Notes: generated by a model not told the origin, from the letters alone. 64,000 nt of DNA from Mesostigma viride (GCA_009746045.1 RPFO01000448.1:548126-612125); one strand, 5' to 3'; positions 1 to 14,400 are shown, numbered from the stretch's first letter. A program made the numbers and translations.

Positions 1-582
1 GTGCTCCGTACCTGGGGATGCTTGCACCCCGGGTTGGAGCCGGATGGCTGGCACTGGCGACCCGTGTCTCGGTCCGCGGCCTGCGGCTTTTTCTTCGGAA
101 ATTGCTGCTGGCCAGCAAACTTTGCAATTGCCTTCCGCCGAGGGGGGGGTGGTTGGGGCTGGGGACGGCGATGGGAAAAGCGTCTAAGCTAGAAATTTTT
201 TCCCCACGCATAGAAACCTCGGGGGGAATGCGGTCTTGGCTGAACGGACTCTCGTTCAGCCAGGTGCCTGGGGCTGTGGCCTCGGGCATCCGGGCTGGCG
301 GGGCCTGGGCTAGGTCCACGTTTTTTCTCGAAGCACCCCGGGTCTATGGGGAGACGGCCATAGCGGTACCGACTCGGGGCCCCGAGAGGGGTCATGATAG
401 GCTGGCCGTGCGCAATCGCAGTGCAAATGCGCTGGGCCTTTTTGGGCCTGGCCATGCATCCACAGCCGCCGGGCACACGCCTCCCGATGTGGGGGGGCTC
501 CCGTTTTGCGGCAGGGCGGTCACTTGTGACAACGAGCAAGGTGGAGTGCGGCTTCAAGGGAAAGCCAGGGCGGGGGTGATTG
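1..582. other. No gene recognised; G-rich sequence
   Basis: Short frames are open on both strands here but none resembles a known protein. The stretch is GC-rich with several G runs. It ends at the first copy of a 127-bp direct repeat. It may be part of an older transposon, but no terminal structure is visible because the window begins inside it. Confidence 0.4.
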
Positions 583-1289
583 GGCAACGTACTTCATGAA
601 GGGCCTTGAACGGCGTGCCTCCGGGCATGTCAATTAGTGTCACATGTATGCTTCCACTTATTGTTTTAATGAAGATGCTGGTTTTTGTGGGAGCTACGTG
701 GGACATGAATCGGGGTTCTTTGAACGGAGTTTCTTCTATACGTGAATGCGGGAACAAGAGGCCGCTGGATGAGCGGCTTATAGGTCGCAGTGTTTACTCG
801 TAGCTGTTTGGCTAGAGCTTTTGTGATTAGTAGATGCAATATAGTGCATGGTTGAAAAATGAATTAAATAAAATGTGCGTTCCGCGCTTGGGTTGATTAT
901 ACCCGGGCGGAACGGGGCGTGAGGTGCAGTGCCCCTGAAAAGAACAACCTACGCATTATTTAATACTAGCCGTGCAGATTCGGGATATTCTACCCCCGGT
1001 CTGTACGGTTAGCGTCTTACTAGCATCCACTAAACATAAGGGTTTAATGACGTCAGTTAGCTAGGGATAAGGGAGGTTTTGCGACTAAAAGCCGCTCTGG
1101 CTGGTTTTGTCGGCCTCTTTCTTTGCTCCCCACCCACCCACCCTTGTCTTGGTTGCCTCTAGGGCAACGTACTTCATGAAGGGCCTTGAACGGCGTGCCT
1201 CCGGGCATGTCAATTAGTGTCACATGTATGCTTCCACTTATTGTTTTAATGAAGATGCTGGTTTTTGTGGGAGCTACGTGGGACATGAA
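583..1289. repeat. 127-bp direct repeat pair (583-709 and 1162-1288) around ~450 bp
   Basis: The segment starting GGGCAACGTACTTCATGAAG occurs at about 583-709 and again at about 1162-1288 with essentially no differences. The second copy ends exactly where the truncated copia LTR begins at 1290. The 450 bp between the copies hold no recognisable gene. The pair could be the ends of a small LTR-like element or a local duplication made when the copia LTR was truncated; I cannot decide between these. Confidence 0.75.
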
Positions 1290-1828
1290 GTGAATATTTG
1301 CCGACGACATATGGGGTCGACAGTAATTCCTGGGCTGACAGGAATTAGGTGCTGTACCTACGACGGTATTGGATTGATACGTCGTACGCAGGAAATAGGA
1401 ACCTTAACCTGTGGTCTGTTGGTACCGCAGGCTTAGTCCTGGACTTCTAGGTGCAGATGCAATAGTCACTGTGGACTGTGCTCTGTAGTCACTGTGCCTG
1501 TATGGCAGACCTACTGTATAGGAGTGGGCGCTGTACAGGTAGTGAATACTGTACCGGGGGTGTTATTACTGAGCAGGCCTCCTAGGCTGCTCAGGACTAG
1601 CAAGCACAGTGCACAAGTATATAAACAATAGGCCAGTGCCAAATGGGCATCTCTTGCGAGCCCGCCTCACGTGTTGTGCCTTGACTTGGCAAGCGCGTGT
1701 ACAAGCCTCAAGTGTGTGAGCGCTGTAAACATTATCCGATTTTAACAAAGCTCCGTTTCCAACCATATTCACACATTGCTGCATTGCAACCATATCCTTC
1801 ACATTGCGTGTGCTAAGAACGTTAACTC
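1290..1828 (+). repeat. Copia 5' LTR (left end missing)
   Basis: Matches 8615-9152 almost base for base. The right end reads CGTTAACTC, the reverse complement of GAGTTAACG at the left end of the 3' LTR (8456), which defines a 9-bp terminal inverted repeat of the full LTR. The outer ~160 bp are absent and replaced by the 127-bp repeat. Confidence 0.85.
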
Positions 1829-1920
1829 AAATTACAACCAGTCTCAGCGGAACGGCCAGGAGGGTCGTTGCCGGTTGCGGTGTGCAGCGTTGACGACGAG
1901 AGGAGCTCGTCCGGTGGTGA

Positions 1921-2839
1921 ATGGTGCAGGAGGAACAACGGCAGCAGGATTTCCGGTTTCGGCAGTCTGCTGGGGGTTCGATTTCTCCTGAATTACGCCG
2001 TGTCGTTCGGGATCTATCTTTGTTGCTTGCAGATCGTCCGCCTGTAAATCGCAGCTTCGTGCAATTCGTCGACGACCAGGTCGAAGATTGGGAGCGAATT
2101 CTGCGACACGTACAAACCATCGTCATTCCGGAGCACCGGAGCATCGACGACCTTGAGCAGGAGCTTCACGGGTTGGTCGGCATCCAGACGGTGATTACTG
2201 CAGTAGCAGAGCGAGTGCGGACGGAGTTGGCAGCAAGGCGAGGCGAGGTTGCGGAGGCAGCTGGCGCAGGGCGACACGAGTTTGTGCCGACAGTAGCGGG
2301 CGCGGGAGTACCACGTGCTTTCGCAGGCGGCATCGGCGACGAGGGTGTTGCAGCGGGCCAGTTAGGCGTGAACGACGCGGAGCGGAGCACACAGGCGGCT
2401 TGCAGAGGTCGGGGCGACAGCGGAAGCCATCGCCGGAGGACAGCGCGCGACAAGAGTCGGCAGGTTTCCAGAGCGAGTAAGAGTTCCTTTTCAGGAACTG
2501 CCCCCGCCCCTTCGCGTTCGTGTGACGCGTTGGGAGGAGTTTGCACCTCTTGGGTACGATAGTGACCTTGAGGTAGGAGCAGGGGGTGTCGCTGGGCTAG
2601 GCGACGAGGCACTTGGCGACCACGAGGTGCCAACGTACAATCCGCGAGGTGCCAACGACGGGTTGTCACCTGTCTACTTTACCAACGGTGACGATTCAGT
2701 CATCGCGGGCCGACAGCGGGTCGACGACGGCGCAGCAGGTAGCAGGGTACCAGAGCTGATTGTGGTGAGCGACAGCGACGACGACAGCGACAAGGAGAAC
2801 CAGGACGCGCCTGGGGCCAGCCGTGGTGGTCTTGCCTGA
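1921..2839 (+). pseudogene. Copia leader ORF, coiled-coil/acidic protein, one frame change
   Basis: A frame opens at the ATG at 1921 and continues to 2562; the coherent sequence then moves to the frame 2522-2839. The first part is charged and helix-prone (DDQVEDWERIL, VAERVRTELAARRGEVAEAA) and could form a coiled coil. The end is acidic (VVSDSDDDSDKENQ). It precedes gag and has no motif I recognise. It could be the N-terminal part of a long Gag or a separate protein. The frame change near 2525-2560 makes it non-functional as read, unless it is translated by frameshifting. Confidence 0.55.
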
Positions 2840-2941
2840 GTGGTAACACTTGGCACTTTCCTTTCTTGTTCAGTAGCTTATATTGCTTTAATTGCTGCTT
2901 GGCCACTTGGCTGGCTGTAGCAGATCTGAACAGAGGCCATC

Positions 2942-4117
2942 ATGGAGGATGGAGCTATCAACCAACAAGCGGGCTTTATGGGCTTCGGCGGCGCGGCGCT
3001 GGGCTGGATGGACGCGATGGACGCGGTGGACGCGATGGACGCGGGGACGGCCAGGCGCTGGGAGACCAGGCTGAGGTGCCAGATAATCAGAGCCAAGGAT
3101 CGCAGGGCGGGCAGCACGCGCCAGCCGCAGATCAAGCGGCGCCTAAGCGACCAACCGTTGCTGAGGGGTACGCGGTGCTAGGCCAGTTTCAGTCCATCAA
3201 GGACAATTGGCAGCCCCGGGATGCTGAGAGGATGTTAGAGGACATGAACTTGTACACGGAGATATACAACGGTGACAAGCTTCGCATCCTGGCGTCTAGT
3301 GCCTACATACGGCAGTCGGCGAGGCGGCTGTTCAAGTTTGTTCGGGAGCGACACGCGGCGGGGGACACCTGGACGGCGTTTATGACGCGACTCAGGTCGT
3401 TCCTGAGTGACAAGAGGACCATAGATGGGTCCCACCTGAAGCAAGAATACCTGGACTACAAGCCCATCAAGGGGCAACTAGTGGTCCACGCCTTTGAAGA
3501 CTTCGTCAAGCTGAGGGAGGACGCCATGGCCAAGGGCTTCTTCGTCGCAGATCGGATGGCCATGGGCGACTTTCTCAAGTCGCTGCAGCTGGATCCGGTC
3601 ACCATGGATAATGTGACCATCCACATGCGACAGGTCCATGGCTGGGCAGCCATGACGGACCAGTTGTATGAGTGTTTCAGCGGCAAGTACGTGGGGGTAA
3701 GCGCCCTCGTCAGAATGATGAGGAGGCCACTGAACCCACGGTTAAGTCCATGAGGGGATCGGGCCACGGGGGCCCAGCGCCTCGAGAGGGCCTGAGACCT
3801 CTTCAAGGGGTCGAGGAAGGTCCAGGAGGGGGCGTGACAGAAGGGCTGGACGGGGGACCCCGCCGAAGTCGGGACATCCACAGTCCCAGTTTGACTTCAA
3901 GAGGGTGGGTGGTCCTCCCAAGGCTGGGCCCAGCAGTGGGACCTCACGGGACATCAGTCAGGTGGAATGTTATTTCTGCCAGGGGAAGGGTCACTTCAGG
4001 AATGAGTGTCCCTCGTACCTGAGGCAGGAAGGTCAGAGCAAGCCAGCTCAGGGTGGCAGCAAGGACAAGGCTGGTCCATCCCAGGACAAGGGCAAGGGCA
4101 AGGCTGCTGATCATTGA
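2942..4117 (+). pseudogene. Copia Gag with zinc knuckle, split over three frames
   Basis: The likely start is the ATG at 2942 (MEDGAINQQAGF), followed by a repeat of MDA units. Coding then shifts into the 2866-3753 frame, which carries the capsid-like helical region (YAVLGQFQSIKDNW to QLYECFSGKYVG). After about 3690 it moves through a second frame into the 3905-4117 frame. That frame contains the nucleocapsid CCHC knuckle CYFCQGKGHFRNEC at about 3970-4010 and a Lys/Gly-rich tail before a stop at 4115-4117. Gag would package the RNA. At least two frame changes are needed to read it through, so this copy is probably defective for Gag. Confidence 0.75.
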
Positions 4118-4150
4118 CTTGAGCCTGCACACATCCCTGAACCCTGGAGG

Positions 4151-7100
4151 GTGCCCCCAGGGGTGTGTAATGAAGCTGCTAGTGACAGCAGTGAGGGGCA
4201 GCCCCATGCTCTAGTGAAAGAGCCTATTGGACACGATGGGGCAAGCTTGGTTACCACAGAGAGTATGCCAGCTGTAGCTGCAGTGGTTACTCGCCAACGT
4301 GCCCGCCATGGCGGTGCTGAGCCTGAGGTAGGACCTGGTGATGTGGACCCAGGTGGATCTCAGAAGCATTCTGACCGTGCAGGACTGGCACAGGATGGTC
4401 AGGATGAGGATAGGGCTGGAGACAGTCTGACAGGCACGACCCTGGTGCCTCCTGTACATAAGGGATCTGTACATACCTTGAGTGCTAATAATGACAATAA
4501 AAGGTTTTCTCTCTTGTATGACATTGCCTCAAGGTTGCATACCATGTTTGGCCATGCAGCTCAGTCTTTGCAAGTTGCTAGACGGCTGGGAGGAAGTGAG
4601 TTGTACTCCATCTGCCAACAGGTTGCTCAAGCTTGCAAGTGCAGGCTAGTTGCTAGAAAGCCCAAGCAGTCTCATGCCAGGACTCCTATTTTGCAGCCAG
4701 GCCATGTGCAGGTAGATATTCAGAGAATCAGGGGTTTGAAGCTGCTGGTGGCAGTGGACAGATATACCAAGTACAAGACCCTAGAGATCCTGCCTGACAT
4801 GGAGAAGCCTACATTGATTGCTGCTCTGAAGTTGACAAGGAGCAGGTACCCTGGGTTGGAGTTGTTGCAGTGTGACATTCAGTTTGAGTGCTGTGAGAAC
4901 CTGCCAGAGTTTCCAGAGTTGCTGATTACACCCAGGGAGAGCCACGGCCAGCAAGGGGTGGTGGAGAGAGCCATCCAAGAGATCAAGACTGTGCTGCTGG
5001 TGGAGAGGATTCCAAGGACGTCATCTGCCATTGTGACATCTGCATGGCTACGTTCTGTGGAGGACAGGCTGAACCTGAGGACTCCCATGTTCTTTGGTGA
5101 CATTGCCATCAATCCTCTTATGCTGCATACCAGGATGCTGCCAGCTGATGCTGAGCAGGCATGGAAGGAGAAGCTAGAGGCCAAGTTCCTCAAGCTGAGG
5201 CAGAAAGACAAGGGCTGGAGTGTCCTAGAACCTAACGTTGGACAACAGGTTGTTGTGTGGAAGGAACCAAGCTTTCCAGGGAAACGTGGCAGCTGGCATG
5301 ATGGGGTGGTGACCCGAGTAGAAGCCGCTGGCCATAAGTGCTGGGTGGCCATTGATGGCTCCCAAGCAGTGCACCGTCTGTCCTGGTCAAAGATCCGTCC
5401 CCGGGGAGGTAATCAAGGAGACCTCTTCCAGGTGCCCGCTGGTGTACAAGGCGGGGGTGACGTGGAGCTTCCTGATCAGGGTGCTACAGCTGTATCGAGC
5501 CCTCAGGGTGACCCTGGCCCGGCCCCTGGGGTACCTTCACATACGGTGGTTGGGCAAGCAGGCGGACAGGCTGCACCTCCGGAACGGCCCGACACCAGGC
5601 CTAGGGGTGTGCGTCTATCAGATATTGTACAGGCTTTGCAAAGAGCCAAGAAGGAGCCTAAGGTGTCCAAGCTTGTCCAGTTGGATGAACCTGAGGTAGC
5701 TGCCATGGAGATAGATACCAATGCACAGGTTTCTGTCATGGGACCTCAGCATACAGGAGAACTGCTGGTCGGAGAACCAAGTTGCCCCTGGGTGTCTGAT
5801 TTCAGTGGTAGGACGCATCTAAGGGTGTTGGGAGAGGTTACTGCCCCTGTCATGGGTGTGGATGTGACCTTCCTTGTCCTAGAGGACTATGATGGCCCTG
5901 TGATTTTGGGTCAGAATTTTCTGGGCAATCCTGGGATTTCTATCAGAGCTACAGCTCTGAGAAGAGATGGCTGGGGGATGATTCCCCTAGAAAATTTCAG
6001 GACAACATTTCCAGTCAGGTGCAGGGCCAAGCCGGTCAAGGGTGTAAAATGGGATGAAGGGGAGGTGCCCCCAGCGGCCAGTTTGGTGATTCCAGCTGTG
6101 TTGCACCCCAGCAGTATTGGCATAACTCACAGGAGCCTTGCTGCACACTCTCCTTTGACATATGACCAGCTGGTCCAAGAGATGAGCTCGCCTACTTTGT
6201 TTGAGGCTTGGAAGCTCGCCTTCTCCAAGGCATTGGAGGAGTGGTTGCAGTTTGAGTGTGCTGCACCAACAGACAGACGTCCCCCAGCATCAAGGAAGCT
6301 TGCTTTGAGATTTGTGCTGAAGAGGAAGGTTGTGGATGAGGTATCAGTGCCCCATGTCAGGCCTGTCCTGAATGAGTATCACGGCACGGGGAGTCTGCCA
6401 GGAGAGGAGCTATACACGCCAGGGATGCTACACGACACATGGAGAATTTTGCTATGTCTCTACGTGGGGTTGCTGAACAGGGGAGCAGCTATGTCATCAG
6501 TGCTGCTGGACTTCAAGAGGGCATTTTTAAAATCTGATCCAGAAGTGGCCAGGAGGGTGTGGAAGCAGGATGAGCCTTACTGTGTTGAGGTGCCTGCCAT
6601 CTGGAAGCTGGAGCTGCATCAACAATTCCTGGTTATTCTGAAGGGCCTGGAAGGACTCAGGTCGAGCCCAATCATCTGGAGACTCACGCTGCAGGAAGCT
6701 CTGATCAGTGAGTGTGGCTTGAGAGTGTCTTCAGTTGATCCCTGTTTGCTGCTGGCCCAATGGGAGGGTCTGCCAGTGTATGCTAGTTTGCATGGAGATG
6801 ATCTGCATTTGCTAGCCCCCACGACCTGGCTGAAGAAGTTTATTCCTGTCATCAGTGGCAAGTTTTCACTGGGCAAGGAGCTGTGGCAGGAGCCCAACAA
6901 GCCTGTAGTGTTCTGTGGAATGCAGGCTACCCTGTTCAGGAGGGACGGGGAGTGGAGTATCAGGCTTCAGGCTGGAGGAGATTATAAACAGACCATTGTG
7001 AAGGCCTTGCCAGAGAAGATCACCCAGGCTGCAGGACCTGAGTTGAGAGGCATGTGGGCCTGGTTTGCCAGCATCTGTGGTCCGTCTTTGATGGTCCATA

Positions 7101-7708
7101 GCAGAATGCCTGATGAGGTGCTTGAGGATGAGAAGCCTCGAGTCATAGCCCGGTTGGTGGAGAGTACCCCTGATCTGATTTTGTCTGGGATTGACTTTGC
7201 CCAGCCTATCACCTTGGAGATCTTTGTTGACAGTTCCATGGATGCTCGCCAGGTTACCAAGGTCAGGGGGAGATCTGCTGCTCTGTTTGCTTTTTATCAG
7301 AGCAGGGCAAGTTTGTTCAGCTGGTACAGCAGACTGCAGAAGAGGGTCTGTATCAGTTCAGATGTGGCAGAATGCAGGGCCATATGCGAGGGGATCCAGT
7401 CCAGCCTGTACATAAAGGAGTTAATGCTGGAGCTGGCTTCAGTTACCCCTTGGACCTTGCAGATGGAGACGTTGTTGCTAACAGACAGCATGGGTATGGT
7501 CCAGTTTGTTCACAAGCAGCTGGCCAGGAGCCGGGACCTGGATTATTTGTTGCTGAAGGAGTTGGCCAGTTTGGTTGACTTGAAGCATATCCCTGGCGAG
7601 GAGAACCCTGCTGATGCATTGACAAAGCTGCCACACAAGGCCCCAGCCCAGTACAATGTACTGAGGAAGCTCATGAATGCTGACTGTCAAGTCGGTCTAT
7701 CTGTCTAA
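4151..7708 (+). CDS. Copia polyprotein: integrase, protease, reverse transcriptase, RNase H
   Basis: One uninterrupted 1185-aa frame. Integrase comes first: the zinc-binding HTMFGH and CQQVAQACKC (residues ~130-165), then the D, D and E of the catalytic core (VQVDIQ, LQCDIQ, VVERAIQEIK; ~185-280). A protease-like segment follows (~570-640) with MEIDTNAQVSVM, where the usual DTG is DTN, and GPVILGQNFL. Reverse transcriptase spans ~670-950 (LDFKRAFLKSD, LKGLEGLRSSPIIW and LHGDDLHL in place of the usual YxDD). RNase H closes the protein (~1010-1165: VDSSMD, SSDVAECRA, LLTDSMG, HIPGEENPADALTKLP). The frame is open just after the gag stop at 4117 and has no strong ATG near its start, so it may depend on readthrough or reinitiation. 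Standard copia order is PR-INT-RT-RH; here PR appears after INT. Confidence 0.9.
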   Translation: MPPGVCNEAASDSSEGQPHALVKEPIGHDGASLVTTESMPAVAAVVTRQRARHGGAEPEVGPGDVDPGGSQKHSDRAGLAQDGQDEDRAGDSLTGTTLVPPVHKGSVHTLSANNDNKRFSLLYDIASRLHTMFGHAAQSLQVARRLGGSELYSICQQVAQACKCRLVARKPKQSHARTPILQPGHVQVDIQRIRGLKLLVAVDRYTKYKTLEILPDMEKPTLIAALKLTRSRYPGLELLQCDIQFECCENLPEFPELLITPRESHGQQGVVERAIQEIKTVLLVERIPRTSSAIVTSAWLRSVEDRLNLRTPMFFGDIAINPLMLHTRMLPADAEQAWKEKLEAKFLKLRQKDKGWSVLEPNVGQQVVVWKEPSFPGKRGSWHDGVVTRVEAAGHKCWVAIDGSQAVHRLSWSKIRPRGGNQGDLFQVPAGVQGGGDVELPDQGATAVSSPQGDPGPAPGVPSHTVVGQAGGQAAPPERPDTRPRGVRLSDIVQALQRAKKEPKVSKLVQLDEPEVAAMEIDTNAQVSVMGPQHTGELLVGEPSCPWVSDFSGRTHLRVLGEVTAPVMGVDVTFLVLEDYDGPVILGQNFLGNPGISIRATALRRDGWGMIPLENFRTTFPVRCRAKPVKGVKWDEGEVPPAASLVIPAVLHPSSIGITHRSLAAHSPLTYDQLVQEMSSPTLFEAWKLAFSKALEEWLQFECAAPTDRRPPASRKLALRFVLKRKVVDEVSVPHVRPVLNEYHGTGSLPGEELYTPGMLHDTWRILLCLYVGLLNRGAAMSSVLLDFKRAFLKSDPEVARRVWKQDEPYCVEVPAIWKLELHQQFLVILKGLEGLRSSPIIWRLTLQEALISECGLRVSSVDPCLLLAQWEGLPVYASLHGDDLHLLAPTTWLKKFIPVISGKFSLGKELWQEPNKPVVFCGMQATLFRRDGEWSIRLQAGGDYKQTIVKALPEKITQAAGPELRGMWAWFASICGPSLMVHSRMPDEVLEDEKPRVIARLVESTPDLILSGIDFAQPITLEIFVDSSMDARQVTKVRGRSAALFAFYQSRASLFSWYSRLQKRVCISSDVAECRAICEGIQSSLYIKELMLELASVTPWTLQMETLLLTDSMGMVQFVHKQLARSRDLDYLLLKELASLVDLKHIPGEENPADALTKLPHKAPAQYNVLRKLMNADCQVGLSV

Positions 7709-8455
7709 AAGCTGAGAGCTGGGTGCTTAAGTCTCTGGATATCAGGCTGGGAGCTTGATTGTACATAATCCTGAGCACACCTTGAGGGGTGAGACATGTC
7801 TCTGGTGTGGGAATGTCTGACATTGTCTCTGATGGAGAGATGTCTATCTGGGGTTTTCATCTCAGTCTGAGGTTTCCCCAGATCTGTGGTTTGTGGGCGG
7901 GGTTCGATTCCCTGGTGCCGTCTTAAGGCGGAGTTTCACGGACTGGCTGACCCATCCACCATGCTGGTGAGGTGGCGACAGGTCCCCTGATTTTCCACGG
8001 TTGGAACGAGTATGGGAGCTTGTGTTTTGCATGTGCTTCGCGTAGATGTTGTGTCTGGTTCGATAAGGGGCAGCAGACCGGCGCCGACTCCCGTCTGGGG
8101 GTCAGCAATGTTTTCTGATGAGCTGTTGTGGGTGATCTGTGGGGTTTCGCCTAAGGTCCTGAAGGTTGTACATACTTCTCAAGTTCTTAACTGAACACCT
8201 ATGGGCTGCCACAGTTGGCCAACCTCTTGTACATGGGTAACACAACGAGCCTCCCGTGAAGGGATAGGGACTCATTGTAATTTGTTTGTGCTCCTGAGCC
8301 AGTATGGGTGCTATGTACATATAATAAGGAATCCAAGCTGACTGTCATGCCCAGCGGGTTGTGACTTGTAGTCTGGGGAGGATATCCAGTACCCATTGTG
8401 TGTGTTTGTATGTAGACTTGTGTGAGCTGCTACAGCTCAAGAAAAGAAAGGATTG
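7709..8455 (+). other. Copia 3' untranslated region with polypurine tract
   Basis: No gene is visible between the pol stop and the 3' LTR. The last bases before the LTR (about 8438-8455, AAGAAAAGAAAGGATTG) are almost all purines, as expected for the plus-strand primer of reverse transcription. This supports placing the LTR start at about 8456. Confidence 0.6.
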
Positions 8456-10479
<2,024 letters not shown>

Positions 10480-10480
<1 letters not shown>

Positions 10481-11420
10481 GAGGTCGCAACCCCCCTCCC
10501 CCCTCAGCGAGACGTCATAGTACGCGGATAACAGCGGAATCCCCCGCCCCCCGCGCCCCCCCACCCACCCGGAGGTCCCCCCACCCCATGATGCACCGGC
10601 GGATCCGTCACCCCCCACCCCCACCCCCCACCCCCCCACCGCCCCACCCACCCGGAGCTCCCCCCCCCCCTCTCCCCCCCCCCTCAGCGAGGGCCGGCCA
10701 CGATGCACTGGCGGATCCGTCCCCCGCACCCCCTACCCCCGCACCCCCCCACCCACCCGGAGTTCCTCCCCCCCTCTCCCCCCCCGAAAATACGAATTCC
10801 GTCAAATTATCCTACCGTCACTATAGAAGGCGACCCGATTTCAGTGATCCGACAGGTGGCAAGTCGCAAAAGATCGACCAACTACCCGCCAGTCAAGCTC
10901 GATCGACTCGCTAATGTCAAAATGTCGTCCCCCCCCCCCCAGCCATGATACGCCCCCGCGCCGACCGGCCCGGGAAAAATACGAAGATGTACCCCGCCTG
11001 AGTGAGACGGCGAGGTCACAGTGAGACGGCGCCCCGCCCCAGGCGAGGTCGCAAGGCCCCCCGCCCTCCTCAGCGAGACGCCAGAGTCTGCGGGATCTCC
11101 CCGCTCCCCCGGCCCCCGCGCCCCTCCACCCACCCGGAGTTTCCCGCCCCCCCCCCTGTCCCCCTCCCCCTCAGCCATGACTATGCGCCCCCCCGCCGAC
11201 CGGCCCGGGAAAAGTACGAAGATCCGCCACAGTCCTGATGCCTCCCCGCCTGAGTGAGACGGCGAGGTCGCAAGGCCCCCCGCCCTTCTCAGCGAGACGC
11301 CAGAGTCTGCGGGATCCCCCGCCCCCACCGCCCACCCACCCACCCAGAGGTTTCCCCCCCCCCCCCCCCCCCGCCCTCCCCCCTCAGCCGGCCATGATGC
11401 GCCCCCCCGCCCCCTGCGAA
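10480..11420. repeat. C-rich degenerate tandem repeat, G-quadruplex-prone on the - strand
   Basis: Blocks containing CTCAGCGAGACG, then C-rich runs with CCACCCACCCGGAG, then an ATGATGC or ATGACTATGC box recur at about 10500, 10690, 11060 and 11280. C runs of 5-18 are frequent. Open frames on both strands here are low-complexity Pro/Gly strings and are not credible genes. Copies differ in length, so this is an old or rapidly changing array. Confidence 0.75.
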
Positions 11421-14400
11421 AAGGCGTGCCGAAGGACAGGCGCGAAGGACAGGCGTCGACCACGAGGACCCCTGAAAAAGACCGCCGGAAAGGTACGAAG
11501 ATCCGCCACAGGATGCCTCCCCGCCTGAGTCGTCGTAGGTTGGCTGACCGAAACTTGGTCGAGACAGAGTGCACTACTATATAAGTCGAGCACGGCGAGA
11601 GCAACGGCGAAAAGGCGAAAGCCGTCAAGCTGACCGTCACTCTAGTAGGCGACCCAGTTTCGGTGAGCCGACAGGTGGCTATGAGTCGCGAAAGTTCGAC
11701 CAACTACTCGCCAGTCGAACTGGATCAAGTCGCTAACGTCAAAATGTCGCGAGACGACTTTAAAGCAATTAAAGATGCCAGCGAGTGAACGCCAATCGTA
11801 TCCCACTGCACCAAAGCACTCCGTCCGATGCCCGAGATACAGCGTCTTCGGTCCAACCACGCACCGAAGTCTGTACGAGCTCCAAATTCCGTCGACTTGC
11901 GCCCAACGGGAAACGGCGCTAAGGACAGGCGTCGACCACGAGGAGGAGGGGTGACATACAGCCATGCTATTTGGGGGCCCAGTACCGCCACCGCCAGGTC
12001 GAAATGTCCGGCCCCCATATTGAACTCAGGGTCCAATGCCAACCGCCGGAATGAAACGTGCTGCCCCCCAGTATGCTAGCGCCCCCCTGGGGCGCCGCCA
12101 CCGGTGCGCCGACAGCCGGACCCCATATGCCCCCCCCCAACGCGCTGAAATTTTCGTGTTCAGTGACCAGATCGCAAAATGATTGGTTGTACGGTATGAA
12201 CAAAAAACGAAATTTTAGTATCTAAGTTCCGCAGCGCTTGCTGAATTTGCCCCGGAAGCCCGGGGGCACTTTCCCCGCTGAAAGGTGTCCGCGGAAGCGT
12301 ATTGTAGCCAACGCGGAAGCGTGTGAAGACAACGCAGCAGACGAGCACTTGCCACGTGGCAAATCCCCTTTGGCAGTAGGCTCGCCATATGGGGGCCATG
12401 ACCACCCGCCGGCAGGCTATTTCAGCCGCAGCCCCTATATTTATACAGGGGCCGGACCAATGCAGCCACCGGCAGCCTTGGGGCCAGACCCTAGTACCCG
12501 TGAAATTTTGGCTGGACATGTCACCCCTCCTCCACGAGGACCCCTGAAAAAGACCGGAAAAGTACGGAGATCCGCCACAGGATGCCCGATGGTTTTTAAT
12601 ATACCTAGTTGATATAAAAAAGCCACTAAAGATGCCAGCGAGTGAATCCCAATAGTATCCCGCAACTAAAGCCGAACGCGAAGGATTCAACTCAACCAAA
12701 CTAAAATAAAGTATGGCGAAAAGACGAAAGCCGTCAAGCCGACCGTCATTCTAGTAGGCGACCCGTTTCGATGAGTCGACAGGTGGCAAGTCGCAAAAGT
12801 TCGACCAACTACGCGCCAGTCAAGCTCGATCAACTCGCTAACGTCAAAATGTCGCGAGACACTTTAAAGCCATTAACCCTTAAACCGTAGCAACTCAGTC
12901 CTAAAAAACGGACTGAGTTGCACATCTTTGCACATTTGTTGTGTATGGCCTAAAAACAATTTCTGGCCACCCCTTGGTACCAAGCATGCATTTATGTTGA
13001 ATTTCTTTGGGGACATGTCACCGGTCCCATATCTATGACTTTTGGGTGCTATAAATAGCACCAACCCCAGGGGGGTACGGAAAAATGGGGTTTGAGACAT
13101 ACATCATGCAATATGGACCACTTACACAAATATATAGGCCCTGGAATTTCAAAGGCAGTTACTTTATATCACAGGCATGCCATCAATGCATTCACAACAT
13201 GACATGCTACAGAACTGCACAAGCTAGCTAGCAAAAATCCCAAAATAGCTCAGTCCGTTTAATAGGACTGAGTTTTTTTGGGGGGGGTGGCTAGCACTAC
13301 CGTTTTGGTTTCCTATCCCAATGTGGCATAAAACATCATAGCTGGCCACACATGCATCCTCCAACACATTTCCAGCATATAAAACAGCAGCTCATGCTAT
13401 ATAATACTGTAAATCTAGTGCCATTGGGCAGAAAGCACGCGTAGAAGGCACATGCAAGGAGCTTATTACCAACGTACCCTATACGCTACAAACAACTTCA
13501 AAATACAAGGAAAAAGGAAAGAAACAAAATTAGCAACTTGCTGATGCTTAAATGCAAGCAGATCCCAGGCATCTCTATGTCTCTAACACACAGCAAACAC
13601 ACAAAAAGAAGGCGGACTTGGCCAGCATGCATGCCTAGAACTGGGCAGAAAAACACTCGTCCTGAGTTGTTTAAGCAACGGAAAGCATCGTATCATCACA
13701 CTGAACATTATTACAAACGATATCTGTCGTTATACCGACATTCATGTTGTAGCATACGCTAAAAGCAGTCAAAACTCGTCCAAAATCTGGCCGAGGTAAC
13801 ATTACTACCCAACCATCACAAGCCTATGCACAGAAGCAATAAAACAACAAAAAGACAGTCATAAAGCTTCGATTATAGCCCCGAGTCTGGTATCGAAACA
13901 ATATATGACACATGCGCGGTCACTGAGACATGATAAAAGGCTAAAACGTACCTGGTCGAAACCGCAGATTACCTTGTTTGCAGGAGCTAGCACGCCCACC
14001 CGACGAACGTAGCCGCAAGCATGTCCTGGCCGCCATTGATGGTCAACTGTGCTAGGAACGACGTAAATAACTCATCCATACGCAAAAATCCGAACATTTT
14101 CTGCCAAGCAACAAGTACAGCTTGCACTGTCATCGCCTGGCTGCTCACGCGATTTGCTGCGCCGCCACATAACCTCGAGACATATCTAGGCATTTGTAAA
14201 TGTTGCATGGCTAGGCAAATAGCATTTACAAGACCTAGGGATGATGTCTACAAAGTTTCAGTCGAATACGTCAAGCCATGCTCTCGCCCCAGTCAGTTGT
14301 TTGTGCCACCATAGCCGCGGACGTGAATAATTTTTATTCACGTCGTCCTCGTTTGGCCATGGTACCCCCCCTACTTTCCTTGACCATAGGTCCCTGTCCA

